From the NCBI RefSeq assembly GCF_002979865.1, contig NZ_PCPZ01000002.1, positions 496,001 to 560,000 on the forward strand: a stretch of 64,000 nucleotides of DNA, given 5' to 3'. This document shows positions 16,528 to 25,070 of this stretch, one piece after another (within the stretch, counting starts at the first letter, position 1; every line of letters begins with the position of its first letter). Source of the DNA: Arthrobacter sp. MYb214. Lineage in GTDB: Bacteria > Actinomycetota > Actinomycetes > Actinomycetales > Micrococcaceae. The position numbers were made by a program, and so were the translations under genes. The notes below the pieces were generated by a model. The model saw only the letters and a list, made by a program, of their open reading frames with translations. It made no database searches and was not told the DNA's origin.

Positions 16528-17856
16528 ATGACACGAACTTTGACTCTCAACGCGTTCTTGATGACTACCGGGCATCATGAATCCTCATGGCGCCTGCCGC
16601 TCAGCGACCCCCTCGCCGGAACGGACATCGGCCACTACATCCGTTTGGCGCAGCTGGCCGAGAAAGCGAAGCTCGACGCGATCTTCTTCGCAGACGGCCC
16701 AGTGCTTCAAGGGCCGGTCGCCCAACGACCTGCAGGAATCCTCGACCCTGTGACAGTGCTTTCTGCCATCGCCCCGTTGACCCGGCACATTGGGCTGATA
16801 GCGACCGCATCAACCAGCTACAACGACCCCTATAATCTTGCCCGCCGCTTTGCAAGCCTGGATGTGATCAGCAATGGGCGTGCGGGCTGGAACGTCGTCA
16901 CCACAGCAGGCGATGCAGCGGCGAGGAATTTCTCCCAATCCGCCCAATTGGACAGCTCGCAACGATACCGTCGCGCCGAGGAATTCCTGGAGGTGGTCAA
17001 GAAGCTCTGGGACTCCTGGGAGCCGGATGCAGTCGTCGCTGACAAGGGAAGCGGGATCTGGGCGGATCCGGGCAAGATACACTCCGCGGCCCACATCGGG
17101 GAGCACTTCCAGGTTGCTGGAGCGCTCAATGTCCCGCGGTCGCCCCAGGGGCATCCGGTGATCGTCCAGGCGGGAGCTTCGGCCGCCGGCAAGGAATTCG
17201 CCGGGCGATGGGCCGAAGCCATTTTCACCGCTCACCAATCATTTGAGTCTGCCAGGGACTTCTACCAGGAAATCAAAGACAAGGCAGCAGGCAACGGCCG
17301 AGCAGCGCATTCGGTCAAAGTCCTTCCAGGAATTGTTCCCATCCTTGGTTCCACGGAAGCCGAAGCCAATGAATTGGCGGATTCCCTGGATGAGCTCATT
17401 CTGCCGGAATACGCCAGGAATACGCTGGCCCAGCAGTTGCATGTGGAGCCGGCACTCCTTGACCTGGACCGAGAACTTCCCGCCGGGCTGGAGAATACCG
17501 TGGCCAAGGAGAAATCCACCTCCCGAAGGGATCTCATCTTGGATCTGGGTTACCGAAGGAAGCTCACGGTTCGCCAGATCATCCGGGAGCTAGGTCCTGG
17601 CCGGGGACACCAGACGTTCTCGGGTACGCCGGAGCAGCTGGCGGACCGGATCGAGTACTGGTTCAAAGCCGGAGCGGCCGATGGATTTAATATCATGGCT
17701 CCGGTCTTGCCGGCAGGTCTCGAAGTATTCACGGAGCAGGTAGTCCCGATTTTGCAGCAGCGCAAGCTTTTCCGTACCGAATACGAGCAGAGTACGCTTC
17801 GCGGAAACTACGGGTTGCCAGTACCGGCAAATAATCGCCTGGGCTTGGCATTCTAG
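16528..17856 (+). CDS. NtaA/SnaA/DszA-family FMN-dependent monooxygenase
   Basis: The frame is open from 15994 but the protein starts at ATG 16528, after CGAAGGG, giving 442 residues. The start LNAFLMTTGHHESSWRLP, the FFADGP segment, LARRFASLDVISNGRAGWNVVTT and the RRAEEFLEVVKKLWDSWE stretch are typical of the bacterial luciferase-fold branch that includes nitrilotriacetate monooxygenase and dibenzothiophene-sulfone monooxygenase. These enzymes use reduced FMN from a separate reductase, which is not encoded nearby. The position as last gene of an SsuABC-like operon suggests it cleaves the imported compound, releasing sulfite or an amine. The exact substrate is unknown. Confidence 0.9.
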   Translation: MTRTLTLNAFLMTTGHHESSWRLPLSDPLAGTDIGHYIRLAQLAEKAKLDAIFFADGPVLQGPVAQRPAGILDPVTVLSAIAPLTRHIGLIATASTSYNDPYNLARRFASLDVISNGRAGWNVVTTAGDAAARNFSQSAQLDSSQRYRRAEEFLEVVKKLWDSWEPDAVVADKGSGIWADPGKIHSAAHIGEHFQVAGALNVPRSPQGHPVIVQAGASAAGKEFAGRWAEAIFTAHQSFESARDFYQEIKDKAAGNGRAAHSVKVLPGIVPILGSTEAEANELADSLDELILPEYARNTLAQQLHVEPALLDLDRELPAGLENTVAKEKSTSRRDLILDLGYRRKLTVRQIIRELGPGRGHQTFSGTPEQLADRIEYWFKAGAADGFNIMAPVLPAGLEVFTEQVVPILQQRKLFRTEYEQSTLRGNYGLPVPANNRLGLAF

Positions 17857-17873
17857 AGCCTGAAAGTCGTGTA

Positions 17874-17907
17874 CCGAAGGGCGAGAGCCATTGCTCTCGC
17901 CCTTCGG
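17874..17907 (+). terminator. Terminator of the sulfonate-type operon
   Basis: A perfect 15-bp inverted repeat (17874-17888 and 17893-17907) with a 4-base loop starts 18 bases after the monooxygenase stop. Confidence 0.88.
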
Positions 17908-18088
17908 TTGCCGGTGGGATCAGGCCCCGGCGGATACCGGTTGCTGGTTCAGCTGCGTCCTCCAGGAATGCCCTGGGTGATCAGCATGGAGAAACCGCAA
18001 GGAAAGTACTGGCGATGGGAGCCGCACGAAGTTGATTCGACAAGGCTCCCACCACGGGCAGCAGCTGGTGAAGTGCAAATCGAAGTAG

Positions 18089-18441
18089 CGCGATTACTAC
18101 CCGGCAACGCGCAAGAGCAATAAGAGCTTCATCAGCGCCAAGGGCCTGGCCAAAACCAAGGCTGTCACCCGTGGCAAGAAAGGCAACGGCGTTTGGGCGC
18201 TTTCCAGGAACAAAGCAAAATCCCTAGCTGCAGCTACTAAGGACGGCAAGGCGCCAGTTGGACCCGAAATCAGTGGAGGAGGCAAGAAGGGTACATGTGG
18301 CACTTCCACCCCAACAAGCGGACCCCTGACATTCATCTCTTCTACGGAAGCTCGACCTGGGAAAGAACTTGCACGAAGCATTGGTGCCGCCAGCTACTGT
18401 TGGCGGCACCAGTAGTGCTTGAATTGGGGAACTATGACTGA
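18089..18441 (+). pseudogene. Frameshifted fragment resembling a secreted toxin C-terminus
   Basis: From the codon after TAG (18086-18088) the frame reads DYYPATRKSNKSF, then WALSRNKAKSLAAATKDGKAPVGPE and GGGKKG. At about 18290 one base appears missing: the other frame continues with YMWHFHPNKRTPDIHLFYG. The combination of a Lys-rich linker, a 'GPEI..GKKG' turn and a WH.HP..R.P..H.FYG ending resembles C-terminal domains of polymorphic secreted toxins; I make this comparison from memory, not from a search. No start, signal or delivery domain remains upstream. The shifted frame would end at 18441, overlapping the next gene's ATG by 8 bases, as in toxin-immunity pairs. The 17908-18088 stretch before it shows no gene. 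Confidence 0.4.
18383..18410 (+). other. 10-bp hairpin before the putative immunity gene
   Basis: GGTGCCGCCA (18383-18392) and TGGCGGCACC (18401-18410) are perfect inverted repeats with an 8-base loop, 24 bases before the next start codon. It may be a terminator remnant or a leader structure. Confidence 0.5.
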
Positions 18442-18991
18442 CTACCAAGAACTCTTGCAGGCTGCTCGTGCACACTACGGGGTTGGCGCTGCTCCACGCG
18501 TGTCGGAAGCTGCAGCACTTCTCACCTCGTTGGGTGGCAAGACCTTCGACTACTCCAGGTTCGCCGGCAACCTCATCGATGAATATGTAGACTCGGCACG
18601 TGTAGTTGCAGCCTACGATATTTCCGACCCAGAGCTCCTTGCTTCCCGGTCCTTGCCGGTTGAACCCGAAATGATGGAATGGCCTCCCGAAGAAGATGAA
18701 GACAGCTACGACGTTGTGTTCACTAAGGATGAAGAGCTGTGGAACGTCATTCAGAACGAGCTCGGTGGGATGAGGCGAGCAATTGTCTTGCTTGAGCATG
18801 CTGAAGGGGATGCAGGCGCTGTAGGCAACTTCCGTGTAGCTGGATTCGCACAGTGGCTAAGGGAGACGCTCTGGGCTGCTACCGGTGTCGTTCCGCGAGA
18901 TCCAGGCTGGCCGGATGAGAGCGCCACTCTGTATGAGAAGGCTTTTGCGATGCAGGGACGGCCAGGTTGCGAACCAGACCCAATCGATTGA
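18434..18991 (+). CDS. Hypothetical acidic protein, possible immunity protein
   Basis: ATG 18434 follows GGGGA and gives 185 residues without a signal peptide or membrane segment. The protein is strongly acidic (for example PPEEDEDSYDVVFTKDEELW at about 77-96). No family was recognised. The reasons for suspecting an immunity function are its acidic cytosolic character and its position directly after a toxin-like fragment whose shifted frame overlaps its start. Base composition of the whole 17.9-19.1 kb stretch looks less GC-rich than its neighbours, hinting at transfer. A bidirectional terminator follows. Confidence 0.6.
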   Translation: MTDYQELLQAARAHYGVGAAPRVSEAAALLTSLGGKTFDYSRFAGNLIDEYVDSARVVAAYDISDPELLASRSLPVEPEMMEWPPEEDEDSYDVVFTKDEELWNVIQNELGGMRRAIVLLEHAEGDAGAVGNFRVAGFAQWLRETLWAATGVVPRDPGWPDESATLYEKAFAMQGRPGCEPDPID

Positions 18992-19116
18992 CGAGTATTG
19001 TCGGGTCAATCCGAGACGCTTTCCAAGCTGCTTGCATCACCAGCCACGCTTTCGGCAAGGGGTGCATGGCGTTGCATGGAGTACGGAATGCGTTATATAA
19101 AGTCCAGTAGAAGTCG

Positions 19117-19160
19117 AAAACGCTTGGATCCGCGAAGCTACACGGATCCAAGCGTTTTTT
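19117..19160. terminator. Bidirectional intrinsic terminator
   Basis: AAAACGCTTGGATCCG (19117-19132) pairs perfectly with CGGATCCAAGCGTTTT (19143-19158), with A and T runs at the two ends. It serves both the plus-strand gene ending at 18991 and the minus-strand gene ending at 19191. Confidence 0.92.
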
Positions 19161-19190
19161 ATGAGATTTCGGGCTGGGTTACGACTTAGC

Positions 19191-19922
19191 TCATTGTGCC
19201 TCGGCCTCGGTCTCGGCGGCTGCGGCTTCAGCGGCCTTCTCCTGGTGGATCACTTCGGCCAAGAGCTTTTCCATTTCCTTGGCGACACCTGCGGCGGAAG
19301 CTGGGTTCTGTCCGGTGACCAGGCGTTCGGAGACTTGTACATTCTCTTCGAAGTTATCGGCGGCGATATGCGTGGCGCCTTGCTCGGTGAGCTTGTCGGC
19401 CAGGAAGAACGGAATGATCTTGTCCTTGCCTACGGCCACTTCTTCATCGTTGGTGAATGCTGCAACGGTTTTGCCACTTAAGAGTTTCAAGCCATGATGC
19501 AGCTCGACATCGAGCAGACCGGCCGGGCCGTGGCAGACTGCACCGACAACGCCGCCCTTGTTGTAGATAGCGCCGACCAGCTTTTGCAGGCCCTCATTAT
19601 TGGGGAAGTCCCACATGGTGCCGTGGCCTCCCACGAGGTACACGGCGTCGTACTGTTCGGGGTCGACGACTTCAACCCTTGCGGTGTTGTACAAGCCGGC
19701 ACGGGTCGTTTCGTCCTGGGTGAACTGGACCTGGACCGGGTCGTCCTGGTCCACTGTGTCGCGCGGGGGCTGTCCGCCTTTAATGGAAGCGAAGTCGACG
19801 AAGTGCCCGGAATCCCGGAACACCTTCCATGGATGTGCGGCCTCGGCGACGTTGTATCCGGTAGGTTCCTTGTCATTACCGATTTCGGAAACGCTGGTCA
19901 GGACCATGAGGATTTTCTTCAA
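19191..19922 (-). CDS. DJ-1/PfpI family protein (type 1 glutamine amidotransferase-like)
   Basis: The start is taken at TTG 19922, preceded by a perfect AAAGGAG six bases away; an ATG at 19940 would place that ribosome binding site inside the gene. The 243-residue product has the DJ-1/PfpI fold: LVGGHGTMWDFPNN, then the nucleophile elbow VGAVCHGPAGLLDV and a following KLLSGKTVAAFTNDEE. Members include Hsp31-type glyoxalase III chaperones and YhbO-like stress proteins. The Cys/His pair is present, so an active enzyme is likely. The last 30 residues are an Ala/Glu-rich helix tail. Confidence 0.85.
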   Translation of the reverse strand: MKKILMVLTSVSEIGNDKEPTGYNVAEAAHPWKVFRDSGHFVDFASIKGGQPPRDTVDQDDPVQVQFTQDETTRAGLYNTARVEVVDPEQYDAVYLVGGHGTMWDFPNNEGLQKLVGAIYNKGGVVGAVCHGPAGLLDVELHHGLKLLSGKTVAAFTNDEEVAVGKDKIIPFFLADKLTEQGATHIAADNFEENVQVSERLVTGQNPASAAGVAKEMEKLLAEVIHQEKAAEAAAAETEAEAQ

Positions 19923-20226
19923 GGTGTGCTCCTTTCGCATTCGTCCTTCCACCCTTGTACAACAGGCAGGCTGTCGCAAGGGCGATGCGCAAGTTGCCAG
20001 TTTGCTTTCCGGAATCGTGCTCCGGAGGGAGAACAAGTGGGACGTGGCTCCTGTTTCTAGCCCCGGAGCGAGTTTGGCGTGCGTTGCCAACTAAGCATGC
20101 GCTTAAAGCCAACGCCCTTGGGGCGGACTTTGCGAGAATGAATGCACCGGCCGGGATATGCCGTGCATCACTTCTTGAACCTTGGAGAGCCATCCCGGAT
20201 TGGTATCTTTCGAAAGGATTGCACTC

Positions 20227-21897
20227 GTGAACACCGCCCCTAGCCTTCTCTTGGTCAACGGCACCATCCATACGCTGGATCCGCATGAACGCATAGTCAA
20301 TGCGATGGCCGTCCGCGCAGGAAAGATTGTCGCGCTCGGAGAGGATGCGCTGGCGCTGCGTGGGCCGGAAATGGAAATTATCGATCTGGACGGGGCCACG
20401 ATCATGCCCGGGCTGATGGACGTGCACAATCATCACATGCTTGCCGGGCAGATGGACCTGTTCGAGCTCAACGTTCCGCCAACTCTCAACCTGGACGAGT
20501 TCCTGGAGGCAGTCGCGGTCTGGTCGGATAAGCTGGCTGCGGACCAGTGGGTCATCGGTGGCAGCTGGGGTTCGGGCCTGTTGAGCGAGATCAATACGCC
20601 CCAGGCACTGGCGCGGCTGGATCAGGCCACCGGCGGCCGGCCGGCCTTGCTCAAGGATGATGCTAAGCACAACCGATGGGTGAACAGCCATGCCTTGGAG
20701 CTTGCGGGCATCACCGGCGCGACCCCTCACCCCGAAGGCGGGGAAATCATGCGGGATGCCGAAGGCCGAGCCACCGGCGTGCTGCTGGAAGCCGGCGGGG
20801 TCATTGTCGAACAGGTCCGCGAATCAATGAGCCCCACGCCGACTTGGCAGTTGGCCGAAGCGGCATCGCGGGGCATGGAAATACTGCATTCTTACGGCAT
20901 CACCGGTTTCCAGGATGCTGCCGCCTCCTTGCAACTCATGCAGGCCTTGAAAGAACTCGATGAATCCGGGAATCTGCACGCCTGGGTGGTTTCCAGCATG
21001 CAGGCCAATGACTTCATTTTCGGGACCCATCCGCTGGGCGAGGGGATCATTGCCGAGCGCGAGCAAACCAGGTCAACTCATCACCGCCCGGATTTCATCA
21101 AGATCTTCCTTGATGGCGTTCCGCCGGCAGGGACCGGAGCCTTCATCGAACCGTATCTGGAGGGTGCGGGATTCCCTGAATGCCATTGCGGCAACACCAC
21201 AATGCCTCCAGAAGAACTCGCGGGCTGGCTGATGAGCACGGCGCGGCGGGGCATTTCCGCGAAGATCCACTGCACCGGCGATGCTTCGGTGCGCCTGGTC
21301 CTGGACACAGTCCAGAAGGTGCGCGAGGCAGGTCTGGGCGAGCCGAAATACCATATCGCCCACGGCCAGTTCATTCACCCGGATGACCTGCCGCGCTTTG
21401 CAGAACTGGGAGTCACCGCCGATATCTCGCCGTCATTGTGGTTCCCCGGGGTGATTACCGAAGCCATGAAACTCGTCCTTCCCGCCGACCGGGCATCCAA
21501 GATGCACCCGAACAAGACCTTGCTGGCCACCGGGGCGCTAGTTGCCGGCGGCTCGGACTGGCCGGTGAGCGTTTCCCCGAACGCCTGGGAGGGAATCTAC
21601 GGTCTGGTCACCCGCAAGGATCCTACCGGAGCTTTCCCCGGAACGCTCTGGGAGGAAGAAGCCGTGACCTTGGCGGATGCCTTGCGTATCTACACGATCA
21701 ATTGCGCCAAAGCGATGGGACTGGATGACCTGACCGGGTCGCTGGAAATCGGTAAGTCCGCTGACTTCATCATGCTCTCGGCAGACCCGTTTGAGGTGCA
21801 ACTCGAAGAGCTGCCGCAGATCACTGCACAGCAGACCTGGTTCAGCGGGCAAAAGGTCTACGACCGACTCGGATCCTCGAGCGTGCCGGTGCGCTAA
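20227..21897 (+). CDS. Amidohydrolase family protein (YtcJ/family 3 type)
   Basis: GTG 20227 after AAAGGA gives 556 residues; the upstream in-frame extension to 20182 has no ribosome binding site. The N-terminal strand LLLVNGTIHTLDPHERIVNAMAVRAGKI, the metal-binding DVHNHH and the VAGGSDWPVSVSPN stretch near the end are typical of the YtcJ-like metal-dependent hydrolases. These act on amide, formyl or similar bonds; the substrate is not predictable. The MFS gene starting 95 bases downstream in the same direction may import the substrate or export a product. Confidence 0.87.
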   Translation: MNTAPSLLLVNGTIHTLDPHERIVNAMAVRAGKIVALGEDALALRGPEMEIIDLDGATIMPGLMDVHNHHMLAGQMDLFELNVPPTLNLDEFLEAVAVWSDKLAADQWVIGGSWGSGLLSEINTPQALARLDQATGGRPALLKDDAKHNRWVNSHALELAGITGATPHPEGGEIMRDAEGRATGVLLEAGGVIVEQVRESMSPTPTWQLAEAASRGMEILHSYGITGFQDAAASLQLMQALKELDESGNLHAWVVSSMQANDFIFGTHPLGEGIIAEREQTRSTHHRPDFIKIFLDGVPPAGTGAFIEPYLEGAGFPECHCGNTTMPPEELAGWLMSTARRGISAKIHCTGDASVRLVLDTVQKVREAGLGEPKYHIAHGQFIHPDDLPRFAELGVTADISPSLWFPGVITEAMKLVLPADRASKMHPNKTLLATGALVAGGSDWPVSVSPNAWEGIYGLVTRKDPTGAFPGTLWEEEAVTLADALRIYTINCAKAMGLDDLTGSLEIGKSADFIMLSADPFEVQLEELPQITAQQTWFSGQKVYDRLGSSSVPVR

Positions 21898-21992
21898 TCG
21901 CCTGCCCAGCACGTTGTTCTCAGCCGGCCAGGGTATCGGCCGGAGCATCATTATTTACCCGCGGCAACTCGCCGCTGTCTCGAAGGAAAGCC

Positions 21993-23213
21993 ATGGACTC
22001 GATACTGGCTGGCGCGCGCACAAAAACAGGCGGCGACCGCGGAATCTACATCTACATCGGTGCCTACAGCGCGGTGCTGTACATGGTGCTGCTGACCGCA
22101 CCGGTGATCGCCTCCAAGCTGGTGGCGCAATTCGGCCTGACGGCCACCCAAGTAGGCGGGCTGCTGTCCATGGAGCTCGGGGCCTTCAGCTTGGCGACTA
22201 TCCCCGCCTATCTGTGGCTCAAGCGCGTCAACCTCGTGACGGCAACTCGTGTCTTCACGCTGGTTGCCGTGGCCGGAAATGTGGTCTCGGGCTTTGCGGA
22301 CAACTACGCGCTCTTGGCGGTGTGCCGCATTGTGACGTCCCTGGCTGCTGGCTCGATCACCGTGGTGATCCTGAGCTTGAGCGGCAGGAGCGCGAACCCA
22401 GGACGGGCCTATGGGTTATTCGTTGCGGCCCAGCTGGTCATGGGCGCCGTGATTCTGGCGCTCTTCCCGGTGCTCTTCGCGGATTCCGCGGTGTCTGCGA
22501 TCTACTGGACCATGGCTGGGCTAGCCCTGTGCTGCATGGCGGTTGCGCACCGCATCGATGGCAACGTGCTGTTGGGAAGCGCCGCTGACCCGGCTGCCGA
22601 TAGTGCCAACTACGGGCACCGGCCGGCCCCGAGATCCAAGGCGTTTCTGGCCCTGGCGGCGGTAATGCTTTTCTACGTAGCGTTGAGCGGGGTGTGGTCG
22701 TTCATGGGGCAATTCGCGGCGTCCGCGCAGATCAATTTGGGTACGACGAGCCTGATTCTCGCTGTTGCGACAGTCCCGGGAATTGCTTCCTCCTTGCTGG
22801 CCACATTCCTGGGCGACCATCCGCGCCGCCCGCTGTTCCTCATTCTCGGTTATCTGGCGATGCTGCTGTCCATCGGCTTGCTGTTCGGGTTGAGCGGAGC
22901 CGTGCAGTTCGCGGCCGCGGCGATCATCTTCAAATTCTCCTGGACCTTCATCCTGCCCTACTTGCTGGCCACGGTCTCCGACCTGGACTCCAGCGGCCAC
23001 CTGATGAATTCCACGAACTTGATGATCGGCACCGGGTTCGCGCTTGGACCAGTTCTGGGCGGCATGCTCATCGAGGCTGCCAGCGGCTTTGGCGTGCTTC
23101 TCGTCGCCTGCAGTGTCGGAGTGCTGCTGTCCATGACCTGCGTGGTTCTCGTCCAGGGCCGCAATCAGCACGGCTTGCCCCAGCGCGTCGCTCCAATGGG
23201 AATTCCTGAATAG
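21993..23213 (+). CDS. MFS transporter
   Basis: The 406-residue protein starts at ATG 21993 after GAAGGAAA and has the twelve-helix pattern of the major facilitator superfamily, with a short loop after residue 190 (ASDP/ADSANYGHRP) marking the middle. The first helix pair is followed by ATQVGGLLSMELGAFSLATIPAYLWLKRVN, a degenerate motif A. It most likely works with the amidohydrolase upstream. Specificity is unknown. Confidence 0.85.
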   Translation: MDSILAGARTKTGGDRGIYIYIGAYSAVLYMVLLTAPVIASKLVAQFGLTATQVGGLLSMELGAFSLATIPAYLWLKRVNLVTATRVFTLVAVAGNVVSGFADNYALLAVCRIVTSLAAGSITVVILSLSGRSANPGRAYGLFVAAQLVMGAVILALFPVLFADSAVSAIYWTMAGLALCCMAVAHRIDGNVLLGSAADPAADSANYGHRPAPRSKAFLALAAVMLFYVALSGVWSFMGQFAASAQINLGTTSLILAVATVPGIASSLLATFLGDHPRRPLFLILGYLAMLLSIGLLFGLSGAVQFAAAAIIFKFSWTFILPYLLATVSDLDSSGHLMNSTNLMIGTGFALGPVLGGMLIEAASGFGVLLVACSVGVLLSMTCVVLVQGRNQHGLPQRVAPMGIPE

Positions 23214-23340
23214 CAGTGCACGGTCCACCACCGGCACATGCCAACCAGTGGAAAACAACGACTTTCCAGGACCTGCGCCGCTGGTAAAGGTGCCGAGGCA
23301 TCTTCAGGGACCACAACGATTCGCCCAGAGCGCCATGAAG

Positions 23341-23389
23341 CCCCAGCCGGTGTCCTCGATCCTGTAAGGTTCACGGACACCCGCTGGGG
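23341..23389. terminator. Bidirectional terminator between the MFS gene and phnE
   Basis: CCCCAGCCGGTGTCC (23341-23355) pairs with GGACACCCGCTGGGG (23375-23389) over 15 bp with one mismatch and a 19-base loop. It separates convergent transcription units. Confidence 0.75.
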
Positions 23390-23419
23390 CCCAGGCGCGC
23401 TTTTCCGATTGGCGAGGCG

Positions 23420-24295
23420 CTAGACTGCCAGCTTGCGGCGGATGAATCCGGACGCTTGGTCAACGACGATGATCAGAATCAGCACGATGATGATGTGCGT
23501 AAGCATCGTATCGAACTGGAACGACTTGATCGCCTGGTTGATGAGCAAGCCGATGCCGCCAGCACCGACCAGGCCCAGGACCAGTGACGATCGGACGTTG
23601 ACGTCGAAGCGGTACAAGAGCAAGCCAACGAACTGCGGGATCACCAGCGGCAGTGCGCCATGGGTAAGCTGCTGAACCCGTGATGCGCCGGTGGTGGACA
23701 GCGCTTCCTGCGGGCCCTGATCGGTTTCTTCCAGGGACTCGGCCCAGAGCTTTCCCATCACTCCCGTGTTGTGGCAGATCAGCGCCAGCACACCTGCGAA
23801 GGGACCCAAGCCCACGGCGGTGACGAAGATGAGCGCAAAGACGATATCCGGTACCGCGCGGAAGAAGGACAAGATGCTGCGTGCTGCTTGGTAGGCCAGC
23901 GGATGCGGCGTCGTGGTGCGGCATGCGAGCACAGCGAGCACCAAGGCCGTAGGAATGGAGAAGGTCGTGCCCAGCAAGCCGATCCACAAGGTGACCAGCG
24001 TTGCCTCCAAGCCAGGAAGTATGACCTTGTCCCAGCTCAGATCCGGCGGGAATGCGTCGCTGATGAATCGTGCCATCCCGCGCCAGCCATCCACGAGCAA
24101 CGCCGGATCAAAATCAGTTCCCGCGATGGCCAGAAGGTGAAGGACGGCAATCACTGCAACTGCGGTAATCCAAAGGGTACGCCGGGCCGCCTTGTGCGGG
24201 TCTCTGGGCAGTGCTGGCGCGGTCTTTCCAGCGATCATTTGCGAAGTGCTTTCCACTGCCTGTTCCTTGATGCGAGTCCGGGTATGGAGGCTCAT
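23420..24295 (-). CDS. phnE: Phosphonate ABC transporter permease
   Basis: The 291-residue membrane protein has about six helices and the PhnE landmarks SILSFFRAVPDIVFALIFV, GPFAGVLALICHNTGVMGKL and a QALPLVIPQFVGLLLYRFDVNVR-like stretch (here HGALPLVIPQ). The EAA-type loop EETDQGPQEALSTTGASR contacts the ATPase. Its start overlaps the phnC stop by four bases (ATGA). It is the last gene of the minus-strand FAD oxidase-phnD-phnC-phnE operon. Confidence 0.93.
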   Translation of the reverse strand: MSLHTRTRIKEQAVESTSQMIAGKTAPALPRDPHKAARRTLWITAVAVIAVLHLLAIAGTDFDPALLVDGWRGMARFISDAFPPDLSWDKVILPGLEATLVTLWIGLLGTTFSIPTALVLAVLACRTTTPHPLAYQAARSILSFFRAVPDIVFALIFVTAVGLGPFAGVLALICHNTGVMGKLWAESLEETDQGPQEALSTTGASRVQQLTHGALPLVIPQFVGLLLYRFDVNVRSSLVLGLVGAGGIGLLINQAIKSFQFDTMLTHIIIVLILIIVVDQASGFIRRKLAV

Positions 24296-25068
24296 GCTGC
24301 AATCCTCTCGGGAGAGTAGAGAACGTCCAGGAAGTCGTCGCCGAGATTCTGGACCGGACCGTTGAAGGCGATACGTCCATGCAGCAACCCGATCGCCCGG
24401 TCTGCGTAGCGTTGTGCAAGCTCTGGCTGGTGCAGAACCGTGGCGACTGCAAGGTTTTCGTCGTGCGCCAAGGTAGCGAGCAATTCCATGATGTTCTCGG
24501 CCGCATGCGGGTCCAGAGCAGAAACCGGCTCATCGGCAAGCAGCACCGACGCGCGCTGGCACAGGGCCCTGGCGACGGCTACGCGCTGCTGCTGTCCGCC
24601 AGAAAGGCGCCCGACCTTGTCCAGGGCGCGGTCGGCCATGCCAACCCGGTCCAGGCAGGCCATTGCTTCTTCCCGCAGTTCGCGCGAGAAGAAAGCGGGG
24701 GAGAATGAGGCCAAGCCGGTGACACGGGCCAGGGCGCCTGCGCAGACATTGTACAGTGCTGTGCGGCGGGGCACCAGATGGATCTTCTGGAACACCATGG
24801 CTGCCCGGGATCGCGCACGGGCTAGATCACGGCCATGGAGATCGGCCAGGTGGATGCCATCCAATTCGATGCTTCCCGAATCCGGCGTGGCCAATCCCGC
24901 GACGCACTTGAGGGTGGTGGATTTTCCGGAGCCGTTGGCACCCAGAAAGACCACGAGCTCGCCGCGGTTGACGGTGAAATCGACGTCATCAAGCACGCGG
25001 CGCTGGTTGAAGGACTTGGCCAGGGACTTCACCGAGAGGGCCGGACGGGCCAATTGCGTGGTGTCCAT
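24292..25068 (-). CDS. phnC: Phosphonate ABC transporter ATP-binding protein
   Basis: The 258-residue ATPase carries Walker A GANGSGKST, Q-loop VFQKIHLVPRRTALYNV (the LVPR.TALYNV form is characteristic of PhnC), signature LSGGQQQRVAVARAL and Walker B VLLADEPVSALD. It starts two bases after the phnD stop. With PhnD and PhnE it forms the importer. Confidence 0.94.
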   Translation of the reverse strand: MDTTQLARPALSVKSLAKSFNQRRVLDDVDFTVNRGELVVFLGANGSGKSTTLKCVAGLATPDSGSIELDGIHLADLHGRDLARARSRAAMVFQKIHLVPRRTALYNVCAGALARVTGLASFSPAFFSRELREEAMACLDRVGMADRALDKVGRLSGGQQQRVAVARALCQRASVLLADEPVSALDPHAAENIMELLATLAHDENLAVATVLHQPELAQRYADRAIGLLHGRIAFNGPVQNLGDDFLDVLYSPERIAA

Positions 25069-25070
25069 GG

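Noticed and set aside
17869-18123. 84-codon plus-strand frame after the monooxygenase operon
   Set aside because: It begins inside the terminator hairpin, has no ribosome binding site and no recognisable sequence; kept only as part of the degenerate patch.
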